A DNA stretch of 41,164 nt from CANLWN01 sp039815505. Its GTDB lineage: Bacteria; Bacteroidota; Bacteroidia; Flavobacteriales; Flavobacteriaceae. Below are positions 16,365 to 24,797 of this stretch, one piece after another. The DNA lies in the NCBI GenBank assembly GCA_039815505.1, contig JBCBZE010000004.1, forward strand, positions 1 through 41,164. The letters are read 5' to 3'. Each line of letters begins with the position of its first letter. The first letter of the stretch is position 1. The translations under genes and the position numbers were made by a program. Below the pieces are notes generated by a model. That model was given only the letters and a program-made list of their open reading frames with translations. It was not told the origin of the DNA and ran no database searches.

Positions 16365-16814
16365 ATGAGAACGCAAATTAATGAAATAAAAATAAGCTAC
16401 AAAGACCGCATCTTATCCGATAAATGGGTGAAGCTAAACAGCTCTCAAAGTGCAGCGGAATTCATATACAAACAATGGGACAAAAACACCATAGCCTTGC
16501 ATGAAACCTTTAAGGTGGTGTTACTTAACAACGGTAATAAAGCCAAAGGAATATTTGAGGTATCCAAAGGGAGTATCACAGGTACATTGGTAGATATAAG
16601 GGTATTACTGGCCGTGGCCTTAAAAAGCCTTTCCGTTGGAATGATATTGACCCATAATCACCCGAGCGGAACGCTAATGCCAAGTGCATCCGATAAACAA
16701 ATCACTAAAAAAATAAAGGATGCTGCAACCCTTTTGGACATCAAAGTATTGGATCATATCATCATTACCCCCAATGCCGACTATTTCAGTTTTGCCGATG
16801 AAGGCCTAATCTAA
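16365..16814 (+). CDS. RadC-family JAB-domain protein
   Basis: This 149-residue protein consists mostly of the JAB/MPN-like domain of the RadC family. The zinc motif HNHPSG...SASD is present (H97, H99, D110), preceded by LLNNGNKAKGIFEVSKGSITGT. It lacks the N-terminal helix-hairpin-helix region of long chromosomal RadC proteins. Short copies of this kind are common on Bacteroidota plasmids, integrative elements and defence islands. Their biochemical role is unsettled despite the old DNA-repair label. It lies between ssb and the relaxase genes, supporting a role in element maintenance. Confidence 0.88.
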   Translation: MRTQINEIKISYKDRILSDKWVKLNSSQSAAEFIYKQWDKNTIALHETFKVVLLNNGNKAKGIFEVSKGSITGTLVDIRVLLAVALKSLSVGMILTHNHPSGTLMPSASDKQITKKIKDAATLLDIKVLDHIIITPNADYFSFADEGLI

Positions 16815-16824
16815 AATTTGAGTA

Positions 16825-17022
16825 ATGATCTATTTGAATTTTACAAATTTGGACGAAGAAACGCAGCAACATTTAATGACCGTTTCTAAAAAAGATATCG
16901 AACAAAAATTTGGTCTAGACCTACAACGATACGCCAAAAGAAACAATGTTGATTACCAGTCACTTTTGGAACAGGAGGCACAACGTAATCTATATACCTA
17001 CGATTATGTATTCATTATTTAA
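16825..17022 (+). CDS. Small hypothetical protein of the mobilisation module
   Basis: This 65-residue acidic, soluble-looking protein (MIYLNFTNLDEETQQHLMTV...) ends in YTYDYVFII. It starts 10 bases after the RadC-like gene stop and is followed by a clear terminator, so it closes that transcript. The helical middle part (KKDIEQKFGLDLQRYAKRNN) and tight placement argue for a real gene. I recognise no family, and no function is proposed. Confidence 0.6.
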   Translation: MIYLNFTNLDEETQQHLMTVSKKDIEQKFGLDLQRYAKRNNVDYQSLLEQEAQRNLYTYDYVFII

Positions 17023-17043
17023 ACAGTATAGTTTTACTATTGG

Positions 17044-17073
17044 AAAGGGCAGTTTATAAACTGTCCTTTTTCT
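17044..17073 (+). terminator. Intrinsic terminator after the RadC/small-protein transcript
   Basis: AAAGGGCAGTTTA (17044-17056) pairs with TAAACTGTCCTTT (17057-17069) with one G-T wobble, followed by a T-rich run. It separates the ssb/RadC unit from the transfer genes. Confidence 0.75.
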
Positions 17074-17159
17074 TTTGATGGATATACAGCGAAAAGAAAT
17101 ATCCACTAACAATACTTCAAAAGTCCGCTTTCCACTTTCTTAAAATCTCCTGTTTTACC

Positions 17160-17390
17160 TTAAAAACAAGCCCCTGCGAATACCTTGGTATTTGTATGGA
17201 TTTTCGACCGTGTGCGGGCGAAAAGGAATAGCAAGAGGGTAGCGCGCTAAAGCGACGCTACGGGTTTGATTTGCTGCGCAAAGGGTTTTAAATAAAGGGA
17301 TTAAGAGGCTTTTGAAAAGCATGGGAATCAAAGGAGTTTGTTGAAAACCATCGCCTACTATTTGTAAACATTGAAAAAGTTTGTTGAAAA
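17160..17390 (+). other. Putative origin of transfer (oriT) region
   Basis: The 368 bases between the small gene and the mobilisation gene hold no plausible protein. They contain a terminator, then clustered hairpins: CGAATACC/GGTATTTG (17177-17194), GTAGCG/CGCTAC (17239-17244 with 17256-17261), and TTGC/GCAA (17271-17281). Local base composition is more GC-rich than the rest (around 17200-17265), and repeats follow up to the start codon. Structured DNA directly upstream of the accessory and relaxase genes is where oriT is normally found in mobilisable elements. The nic site cannot be located by eye. Confidence 0.5.
17312..17390 (+). repeat. TTGAAAA iteron-like repeats before the mobilisation gene
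   Basis: TTGAAAA occurs at 17312, 17341, 17371 and 17384, with starts spaced 29, 30 and 13 bases. The second and fourth copies belong to a perfect 13-bp direct repeat AGTTTGTTGAAAA (17335-17347 and 17378-17390), whose last base touches the ATG at 17391. Spacing near three helical turns suggests protein binding on one face of the DNA, perhaps by the mobilisation accessory protein for autoregulation or relaxosome assembly. Confidence 0.5.
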
Positions 17391-17975
17391 ATGCGTGTAA
17401 AGAAAAAGTATAGCTACGATTACCTAGCATTGAACCTAAAGGCATCGGTGGTCAAACGCTTTCGCGCCTTCTCCAAGAAAATCGCAAAGTCCCAGTCCGA
17501 AGCCCTGAACACTATGTTGGATTTTTTTGAGTGGCACGGGCTTAATCCCTCACAGAAGTTTGCCAAAAGCATACTTCAAGAAATCCTTAAAAATCGAGAG
17601 CAAACCAACAAATCCATTAAAAGAAATGAGGCCACCATTGCCATTATCCGAGATATTGAAATCAACCAGACCAAGCCGAACAATGCCATGCTACTTGCGC
17701 TTTTTGGGGAGGATGTCAAAGACAAGAAACCCATCCGAAAAGAAAAAAAACAAACCGAAAAAAAAGCGGGTTCCCCCACTGAAATAGAACTGACCGTTCC
17801 CAAGATCCGCTATGAACGACTGACCGAAAAAATGGAGAAAATAAAACAGGATTACGGCTATGTATTGGACAAAGTTTCCCTGGTCAAGGGCAGCTTTGGC
17901 AAAGCCTATTTTAAGTTGGAACTCTCCCCATCGGAGCTTGAAAAATTCAAAAGAACATTAAAAAACAGTCAGTAA
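17391..17975 (+). CDS. Mobilisation accessory protein (BfmA/BtgA-like)
   Basis: The 194-residue basic protein has a short N-terminal region resembling a ribbon-helix-helix or related DNA-binding fold (LNLKASVVKRFRAFSKKIAKS, then EALNTMLDFFEWHG). A lysine-rich linker (about 115-135) and a C-terminal coiled region follow. This matches Bacteroidota BfmA/BtgA-type mobilisation proteins, which bind oriT and help the relaxase. The stop codon overlaps the relaxase ATG by one base (TAATG), so the two are co-translated partners. The ATG directly abuts the 13-bp repeat, which may serve as its own operator. Confidence 0.75.
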   Translation: MRVKKKYSYDYLALNLKASVVKRFRAFSKKIAKSQSEALNTMLDFFEWHGLNPSQKFAKSILQEILKNREQTNKSIKRNEATIAIIRDIEINQTKPNNAMLLALFGEDVKDKKPIRKEKKQTEKKAGSPTEIELTVPKIRYERLTEKMEKIKQDYGYVLDKVSLVKGSFGKAYFKLELSPSELEKFKRTLKNSQ

Positions 17976-19054
17976 TGCACATCAATATAACAGCACAGAA
18001 AATTGGGAAAAACCACGAAACCTACAACAGTAGTGTAACCGACTATGTCAACTATTTGGAGAAGGAAAACGAAGGGAAACACCCAGAACTACAAGAGCAT
18101 TTCTTTGACCAAAACAATAATAAAGTAAGCCCCGAAACCGTCATTGCTGAAATCGATGGGAACACCAAAAAACTCAAAAAAAGAGACCCGAAGTTTTATT
18201 CCATTGTGGTCAGTCCAAGTGCCAAAGAACTCAAGCATCTCAATAACGACCCTGCCCTACTCCGAAAGTATACACGGGAACTGATGAAGGACTATGCCGC
18301 TTCCTTTTATCGCGACCGAAAGGTTACCGTCGATGACCTCAAGTACTATGCAAAAATTGAACACGAGCGCAGCTTTCGAGGGTTTGAGAAAAAGGTGGAA
18401 GAAAACGCCCCCTACCGAAAACAAATAGCAAAACTCAGAAATGATTTGGCAAAAGCAAACCGTGGGGAACTTGATGGAAATGTCAAAAAAATACAGCAGA
18501 AAATTGATAAACTCATGGCCGAAGCTCCTCATAAAATCAATGGGAAACTGGTTGCGGAAGGGATGAAAAAGGAAGGTTTTCAAACCCATGTCCATATCAT
18601 CATAAGCCGAAAAGATGTCACCAATACCTATAGCCTTTCCCCCAATTCCCAACACCGAAAGAACACGACCATTCTTAACGAAAAAGAACAAAAACAGGGC
18701 TTTGATCGCAACAAATTCTTTGATGCGGCCGAGCAACGATTTGATAAGACATTTGGATTTGAACGAAGCTTTGTTGACCGATACAGCACAAAAAAATTGT
18801 ATCGAAAAGACCCAAAAAAGTTCTTTGCACTGGTAGCAGGATTACCAACCAATGAACGGGAACTGGCCTTAAAATCCTTGCACAAGTTGAATGTTCCAAC
18901 GAACAAAAAGGGAGTGGCCTTAAAACTATTTCAAAAGGCCGGATTGCCTGTTCCCAGCATTCCCACCAATAAGGTGCAACTGGCTATAAAGGCCTTCAAC
19001 AAACTCAAAAAAGGACTGGGCAGGGCGATAGAATCAGGGTCGATAGGTGTTTAA
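17975..19054 (+). CDS. MobB/DUF5712-family relaxase
   Basis: This 359-residue protein is the probable DNA-nicking enzyme that starts transfer. Its N-terminus has GKNHETYNSSVTDYVNYLEKEN, where Tyr17, Tyr24 or Tyr27 could be the nucleophile. A later segment has the relaxase metal motif THVHIIISRKD (H205, H207), then LSPNSQHR. The C-terminal part is basic. The pattern fits the Bacteroidota MobB group (Pfam DUF5712 as I recall it). It overlaps the accessory gene by one base and is followed 15 bases later by the coupling protein, making a minimal mobilisation operon. The catalytic tyrosine is assigned by likeness only. Confidence 0.83.
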   Translation: MHINITAQKIGKNHETYNSSVTDYVNYLEKENEGKHPELQEHFFDQNNNKVSPETVIAEIDGNTKKLKKRDPKFYSIVVSPSAKELKHLNNDPALLRKYTRELMKDYAASFYRDRKVTVDDLKYYAKIEHERSFRGFEKKVEENAPYRKQIAKLRNDLAKANRGELDGNVKKIQQKIDKLMAEAPHKINGKLVAEGMKKEGFQTHVHIIISRKDVTNTYSLSPNSQHRKNTTILNEKEQKQGFDRNKFFDAAEQRFDKTFGFERSFVDRYSTKKLYRKDPKKFFALVAGLPTNERELALKSLHKLNVPTNKKGVALKLFQKAGLPVPSIPTNKVQLAIKAFNKLKKGLGRAIESGSIGV

Positions 19055-19069
19055 TTTAAATAGGATAAT

Positions 19070-20650
19070 ATGGAAAATTCAATGGTATTGCTGCTAACTT
19101 TATTCATGGGTATCGCCATGGAATTTTTGCTGATTCGTTATCTGAGATACGGCTTTTACCTCACGCTGGTATTGCTAATGCTACTAACAGGTATAGCTTA
19201 CTATATCCTACCAACAGTTGTATTTTTAAAGTTCATTTTATATGGTTTGACTCCCCTCTTATTTATTGCCATCATCTTATATGTATTTGTGGCCAAGGAA
19301 GAAACTACCAGCCATACCAATGAAAAATACAGGGCAGTTTTACTGACCAAAGGATACCGTTTGATCCTCGACAATATCCGCCGTGGTATCTCCATTATCG
19401 GGTCGGCAGGAAGTGGTAAAACGGAAAGTATTGTCTACAATTTATTTGGACATTTGGCCGCTTATGGGTTTTGTGGGGTAATGCATGATTATAAAAACTT
19501 TGAGATCACGGAAATGGCCTATCCCATCTTTAAGGAAACCGATAAGGAGTTCTTTATTATTTCCTTTGACCCCATTTACAATAGGGTCAATCCCATTGCC
19601 CCGAAATACATTCCCGATGAAGAAAGCGTTCACGAAATCTCACGCGTCCTTTTGGAAAACCTATTGGAACTTAAAGAAAGTGGAAGCACGGGAACCTCCA
19701 AATTTTTTAATGATGCCGTCGAAGGGTTGATTGGCGGATTGATCTGGAGATTGAAGGTGGACTATCCCGATTATTGTACCATTCCCCATATGATTGCCTT
19801 GTACCAACACTTGACTACGGAAGAACTAATGGAGTTTTTAAGTGCCAATACTACCTCCAAAGCCATGGCCGATGCCTTTATCAGCGGTGTGGATTCCGAT
19901 AGACAAACGGCAGGGGTAAAAGGTACTTTGGCCAATGCTTTTAAAAAGATAAGTACCCAAAAAATCTTTATGGTCTTGTCCGCGGACGAAGTGCCCTTGG
20001 ATGTCAACAACCCCAATCATCCTGCTGTGATCTCTGTGGTCAATGACCCGAAAAAAGAAACCTCCTTATCTCCCGTTATTGCCGCCATAATCCATTCCAT
20101 TACCAAGCAAATGAGCGAACGAAATCGATTGTCTTCCTTTCTTTTGATGGAAGAAGCGGCAACCTTGCGTTTGTTGAACATGCATCGTATTCCTGCTACT
20201 TTACGGAGTTATGACATTGCGACTATCTATGTGTTGCAGGACAAAATCCAAAACGATATGATGTACGGGGACAAGGCAAGCAAGGCCATCTTAAGCAACC
20301 TATCCTACCAATTTTTTGGAAAGGCCAATGACCCCGACACCGCCAAATACTACGAACGTTTCTTTGAGATTGTGAAGAAAGAAACACGCAGTGTCAGCAA
20401 GGGATATTCCTTAAATTTTGATACCAGGGTGACCCAAGGAGAAAAAGAAGTGGCCAAACGACGTGCCGATGCTTTTTATGGATTGCAGCAAGGGGAATTT
20501 GTGGTTTTCTTTGATGGGAAGGACAAAAAAGTGCGGTTTAAAATGCCGCAAATTAAAAGGGAATTGCCGAAGCCCATGACTATAGATGTGGATGAATTAA
20601 AATCAAATTTTGAAAGGATTCATAGGGAGGCAGCTTCTATTTTTAAATAA
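19070..20650 (+). CDS. Type IV coupling protein (VirD4/TraG-like)
   Basis: This 526-residue ATPase brings the relaxase-DNA complex to a secretion channel. Two or three N-terminal transmembrane helices (about 5-75) are followed by a Walker A at 111-118 (GSAGSGKT) and a Walker B with LLMEEAATL (E361/E362). The TrwB/TraD-like end contains GLQQGEFVVFFDGKDKKVRFKMP. It is shorter than the TraG of full Bacteroidota conjugative transposons. No VirB4/TraG-type assembly ATPase or other mating-channel gene is in the window, so transfer would depend on a helper system unless those genes lie further left. Confidence 0.88.
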   Translation: MENSMVLLLTLFMGIAMEFLLIRYLRYGFYLTLVLLMLLTGIAYYILPTVVFLKFILYGLTPLLFIAIILYVFVAKEETTSHTNEKYRAVLLTKGYRLILDNIRRGISIIGSAGSGKTESIVYNLFGHLAAYGFCGVMHDYKNFEITEMAYPIFKETDKEFFIISFDPIYNRVNPIAPKYIPDEESVHEISRVLLENLLELKESGSTGTSKFFNDAVEGLIGGLIWRLKVDYPDYCTIPHMIALYQHLTTEELMEFLSANTTSKAMADAFISGVDSDRQTAGVKGTLANAFKKISTQKIFMVLSADEVPLDVNNPNHPAVISVVNDPKKETSLSPVIAAIIHSITKQMSERNRLSSFLLMEEAATLRLLNMHRIPATLRSYDIATIYVLQDKIQNDMMYGDKASKAILSNLSYQFFGKANDPDTAKYYERFFEIVKKETRSVSKGYSLNFDTRVTQGEKEVAKRRADAFYGLQQGEFVVFFDGKDKKVRFKMPQIKRELPKPMTIDVDELKSNFERIHREAASIFK

Positions 20651-20664
20651 CAGAAGATTCTTGC

Positions 20665-20709
20665 TAATTACACAAAAACCTTAGTTTTTTTAAGGTTTTT
20701 GTGTAATTA
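20665..20709. terminator. Long perfect hairpin closing the mobilisation operon
   Basis: A 19-bp perfect inverted repeat (20665-20683 with 20691-20709) surrounds a 7-base loop containing a T run. It begins 14 bases after the coupling-protein stop. The symmetric A- and T-rich arms could terminate in either direction. It insulates the transfer genes from the defence module. Confidence 0.75.
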
Positions 20710-20823
20710 TGTTTGGGTAAAAAACCATAACTTACTTGTCTCTCCCATACTATATTTTCACCATTAATATTAACGTACATGATATTGTTGAAATACACAG
20801 TAAGAAGGAATAAAAATAAATAA

Positions 20824-22953
20824 ATGTACATATCCAAAGTAACCCTAATTAACTTCAGGAACTTCAAAAACACGCTGTTTGAGTTCAAAAAAGGCATTAA
20901 CACGATAATTGGAGAAAATGGGTCGGGAAAAACTAACCTATTTAGAGCGATTAGACTTCTCCTAGATGATAATATGTTGAGAATGTCATATAAGCTCAAT
21001 GAGGGTGATTTCAATAGGCATCTCGGTGATTGGAAAGGTCATTGGATTATTATTAGTGTCGAGTTTGCTGACTTATCACCAGACGAGGCTGTCCAATCTC
21101 TTTTTGTGCATGGGGTTGGTAATGTTGAGGATAGTACCGTCGATAGAGCAACATATAATCTCTTCTTCCGCCCAAAAGCAGATATACGATTAAGGCTATC
21201 TCAATTAGAGAGAGGAGATACCGAGGGCATGAATGCCATTCTCAGTGAAATTTCTATTGATGACTACGAAACTTACTTTACAGGAAAGAGTAGTGTTGAT
21301 TTTAATGATGAGAATATATACCAAGAGGTTGTTGGTGATTTTGATGCAGTCCAATTTACCTTTCCAGACGATGCTTCAAAAGTTGGAGTGAGAGTTCCTC
21401 ATCAACTATCAATCTCAAAAGAAGTTTCGTTCACTTTCATTCAAGCATTAAGGGACGTAGTATCCGATTTTCACAATACCCGAACAAATCCACTGTTAAG
21501 TCTGCTGAAGATGAAAAGTGAGGATATAGATGAGGAAGACTACGCTTCAATATCAGATACAGTCAAAGAACTGAATGAGTCTATTGAACAGTTGCCAGAT
21601 GTCCTAGACGTTTCAAAAAACATCAAAGAAACTATCAAATCAACCGTAGGCGAAACTTACTCTCCCTCGTCACTTACTATCAAATCAAATTTATCAGACG
21701 AAGCCAACAAATTACTTCAGTCATTAAAGCTGTTTATAGGAGAGCCAGATGAAGATTACGAGGGGGCAGTTCATGAACTTAGTTTGGGCGGAGCAAACCT
21801 CATTTACCTAACGTTAAAACTGTTGGAGTTTAACTATCAAAAAGCAAGAGAGACATTTGCCAATTTCTTATTAATTGAAGAACCTGAAGCGCACATCCAT
21901 ACTCATATTCAAAAAACCTTATTTGATAAGCTGGATTATGGAGATACACAAATAATTTATTCTACCCATTCAAATCAAATTTCTGAGGTTAGCAACCTTT
22001 CAAACATTAATGTCTTGAGCAAGAGAAGAAACCACGCCGTTTCTTTTCAGCCCGCACGAGGACTTAATGACGATAAGGTTGAAAAGCTTGAGCGATATCT
22101 TGATGCTATTAGAACGAATCTGTTGTTTGCAAAGGGAGTAATGTTAGTTGAAGGGGATGCAGAGGAGTTACTCGTGCCGTTGCTCATAAAAAATGTTCTC
22201 GGTGTGAGTCTTGATGAGCTCGGCGTCAGCATCATCAATGTACGCAGCACAGGTTTTGAAAACATAGCAGAAATATTCCATAGCGCCAGAATTCAGAGAA
22301 AGTGCGCGATTATTACAGACCTTGATGCTTCAATTATTGATTACACACCACAAGAAGGGGATGGTGAGACTTTAGAAAAATTTAAAAGCAAGTGCAAGAA
22401 TTCTGAAATTAAGGGTGCTGATAGAAAAGCTAAACTTGATGAGTTTGTAAGGGAAAATGATTGGCTAGATGTTTTTTATGCAGACCATACCTTCGAAGTA
22501 GATTTTTTGATGGCGGGTAATCAATTCGAGGTTGGTAAGACTCTACTTGAGGTATATGAGGATAAACTAACCATAAAACTCGCAAAAGAAGAGCTTGATT
22601 CTGGTGATGTTGCAGTTGCAGGGAAAAGGATTTTGACAATGGCTAAAAATAAGGGAAAAGGATGGTTTGCAATTTTGCTTGGAAAATATGTTGACTATAA
22701 AACTTACATCCCAGATTATATTGCTGATGCTTTAAATTTCGCAATCCCAAAGTTAGCAAAGACTGTCATCTCTGACATTATTAAATATAGAATAGGGAAG
22801 AACATTAAGGATGATGAGTCCCTTAATTTCGATAGAACCAAAGCTGTTTTGGAATCATTTTTGATCAATGAAGCTAATTTGACCGACCTTCTTGATACAT
22901 TAGAAGGAGACTACGAAGATGATGCAGCCCTAAACTTCCTCAAAGCTATCTAG
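20824..22953 (+). CDS. gajA: GajA-like OLD-family ATPase/TOPRIM nuclease
   Basis: The 709-residue protein starts with an SMC/OLD-type ATPase: Walker A GENGSGKT (30-37), signature-like LSLGGANLIYLTLKLLEF, Walker B LLIEEPEAH (E352/E353) and the STHSNQ His loop (H382). A C-terminal TOPRIM nuclease domain has LVEGDAEELLVP (E443) and TDLDA (D499, D501), the metal-binding carboxylates. The UvrD-like helicase gene two bases downstream makes it a class 2 OLD protein, that is, the Gabija GajA type. GajA cuts DNA and is restrained by nucleotides in the best-studied system. It is about 130 residues longer than the Bacillus cereus GajA I remember (near 578), mostly after TOPRIM. A 114-base leader after a strong terminator should hold its promoter. 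Confidence 0.88.
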   Translation: MYISKVTLINFRNFKNTLFEFKKGINTIIGENGSGKTNLFRAIRLLLDDNMLRMSYKLNEGDFNRHLGDWKGHWIIISVEFADLSPDEAVQSLFVHGVGNVEDSTVDRATYNLFFRPKADIRLRLSQLERGDTEGMNAILSEISIDDYETYFTGKSSVDFNDENIYQEVVGDFDAVQFTFPDDASKVGVRVPHQLSISKEVSFTFIQALRDVVSDFHNTRTNPLLSLLKMKSEDIDEEDYASISDTVKELNESIEQLPDVLDVSKNIKETIKSTVGETYSPSSLTIKSNLSDEANKLLQSLKLFIGEPDEDYEGAVHELSLGGANLIYLTLKLLEFNYQKARETFANFLLIEEPEAHIHTHIQKTLFDKLDYGDTQIIYSTHSNQISEVSNLSNINVLSKRRNHAVSFQPARGLNDDKVEKLERYLDAIRTNLLFAKGVMLVEGDAEELLVPLLIKNVLGVSLDELGVSIINVRSTGFENIAEIFHSARIQRKCAIITDLDASIIDYTPQEGDGETLEKFKSKCKNSEIKGADRKAKLDEFVRENDWLDVFYADHTFEVDFLMAGNQFEVGKTLLEVYEDKLTIKLAKEELDSGDVAVAGKRILTMAKNKGKGWFAILLGKYVDYKTYIPDYIADALNFAIPKLAKTVISDIIKYRIGKNIKDDESLNFDRTKAVLESFLINEANLTDLLDTLEGDYEDDAALNFLKAI

Positions 22954-22955
22954 TT

Positions 22956-24761
22956 ATGTTTGTTTGGACTGAGGATGAACTGAATGAAAAGCAAACGGCT
23001 GTTGTCAAGAATGAGGCAAATATTCTTTTGGTCGCGTGCCCAGGAAGCGGTAAGACGAGAACCCTCACTTACAAGGTAGCATATGAGTTAAGCAAACTCG
23101 ATGATGCTCGCAAGTTCGTAATTGCAATTACCTACACCAATATAGCAGCCGAAGAAATAAAGGAACGTGTTCAACTGTTAGGAGTCGATACTACTCAGCT
23201 ATGGATTGGTACTATTCATGCCTTTTGTAATGAATGGATTTTGAAACCATATTTTTCGTTACTGGAAGATTTAAAATTTGGGTTCAGAATAATTAGTGCA
23301 CATGAATCAGAAGAGCTTCTAGTATCTTTTTGTGAGCCTTACAAAAAACAAAGGGTTACCTCTTGGGATTGTGGACACTATGCAACCATAAATGGTATTC
23401 AAACTGAAATTACTGCTGGAAGTAAGAAACAGTACGTTGATAGAGTACTTGAGGACTATTTTGCTTACCTCAGAGATAATCATGCTGTTAATTATGAACA
23501 AATCTTGAGTTACTCCTATGAACTTCTTGTAAAACATCCAATTATTTCAGAAACTCTTTCAAATCTCTTTATCCATATTTTGGTAGATGAATATCAAGAT
23601 ACCAAGGATATTCAGTACCATATTATTGGAAAGATTTATAAAGCAGGAAAAGGAAAAACTATTGGCTTTATCGTTGGCGACCCAAATCAGTGTATCTATA
23701 GCAATTTGGGAGGTTATCCAATTTCGCTTGAAAACTTAAATGCAATCTCAGGGATTTCATTTGAGTTGCACCATTTAGAAAATAATTATCGCTCATCACG
23801 GAATATTGTTGAATATTTTGATGTATTCAAAACCTATGCTAATACTATTATTCCTTCAAGTAATAATATAGACTATGAAAGTATCATTACGCATGATGAA
23901 GCAACGAATGTCGCAGACCTGGTTACCGAAATTGTAAGACTTTTGCAATACAATATCGATGTAAGAAGCGTACACCCTAATGAGATTTGTATAGTTGCTC
24001 CGCAGTGGGTTCATCTTGCACCTATCACTCGAAGCCTCATTATCGCTATGCCCGACTATAGTTTTAACGGACCCGGAATGGCTCCTTTCTCAAGGGACTT
24101 AGACAACTTTTGGTACAAGCTCTCAAGAATTGTACTGACTGAGCCATCTCCTGACATGTTTGTTCGAAGGTTAAGATGGGCAAACGAGGTAATTGATGAT
24201 TTAGAATCTTCAGGGTTTAATACCTCTGCATTAAACAGCAAGCAAATCCTGAAAATATGTAATGCAATTGAGCTTGATGAAATAGATGGATTAATGTACC
24301 TAGAGCAATTCTTTGTCAAGTTCCTAGAGGCGGTTGGTGTTGAACTTGATGTATACCAAACATTAAAAAGTAGTTTTGACTCATTTTTTGAAAGTTCTAG
24401 AAAGAGAATTGATAGAATAAAATCTGAGGGCAATGACTCTATAGAAAATATTGAAAGCTTCAAAAAAGTATTCAAACAGAGAGAAGGTATAACAATCTCG
24501 TCAATACATGGAGTCAAAGGAGCAGAATATGATACGGTTATTGCTTTTGGAATACTTCAAGGATACGTCCCTCATTGGTTTGATGATGGTGGAGATATCT
24601 CTGCAAAACGCCTACTATATGTACTTTCATCTAGGGCGAGAAAAAATTTGCACATAATTTCTGAACGCGGGAGAACAACAAGGGGTGGCAGTCAATATGC
24701 TACTACTCAAGTTTTAAGAGCGAGAACATATTCGTACGGTTCTGTAAATTTTAATGGTTAA
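22956..24761 (+). CDS. gajB: GajB-like UvrD/PcrA-family helicase
   Basis: The 601-residue superfamily 1 helicase shows a Q-motif (LNEKQTAVV), Walker A (CPGSGKT, 28-34), motif Ia (ITYTNIAAEEI), TIHAFC, Walker B VDEYQD (D211-E212), motif III GDPNQCIYSNLGG, motif IV NNYRSS, motif V SSIHGVKGAEYD (about 515-526) and motif VI LLYVLSSRARKNLHI. It starts two bases after gajA. In Gabija, GajB senses DNA termini and works with GajA to stop phage. It is about 100 residues longer than the prototype GajB I recall (near 494). Motif III has the usual UvrD Gln context, but the position often held by Arg reads YSNLGG, a change worth checking. Confidence 0.88.
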   Translation: MFVWTEDELNEKQTAVVKNEANILLVACPGSGKTRTLTYKVAYELSKLDDARKFVIAITYTNIAAEEIKERVQLLGVDTTQLWIGTIHAFCNEWILKPYFSLLEDLKFGFRIISAHESEELLVSFCEPYKKQRVTSWDCGHYATINGIQTEITAGSKKQYVDRVLEDYFAYLRDNHAVNYEQILSYSYELLVKHPIISETLSNLFIHILVDEYQDTKDIQYHIIGKIYKAGKGKTIGFIVGDPNQCIYSNLGGYPISLENLNAISGISFELHHLENNYRSSRNIVEYFDVFKTYANTIIPSSNNIDYESIITHDEATNVADLVTEIVRLLQYNIDVRSVHPNEICIVAPQWVHLAPITRSLIIAMPDYSFNGPGMAPFSRDLDNFWYKLSRIVLTEPSPDMFVRRLRWANEVIDDLESSGFNTSALNSKQILKICNAIELDEIDGLMYLEQFFVKFLEAVGVELDVYQTLKSSFDSFFESSRKRIDRIKSEGNDSIENIESFKKVFKQREGITISSIHGVKGAEYDTVIAFGILQGYVPHWFDDGGDISAKRLLYVLSSRARKNLHIISERGRTTRGGSQYATTQVLRARTYSYGSVNFNG

Positions 24762-24797
24762 TACAACAATTCAAAATTAGGTTTTTCAATAGTCCAA

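Noticed and set aside
24682..24691. GGGGTGGCAG, identical to 10 bases of the tRNA-Pro 3' end (29761-29770), as a possible attachment site
   Set aside because: It lies inside the conserved coding end of gajB, is only 10 bases long and does not extend on either side, so it is chance.
20824..24761. PARIS (AriA/AriB) or a lone class 1 OLD nuclease instead of Gabija
   Set aside because: The ATPase carries its own TOPRIM domain and the partner has complete UvrD-type helicase motifs, which fits GajA/GajB and not the ATPase-plus-TOPRIM pair of PARIS.
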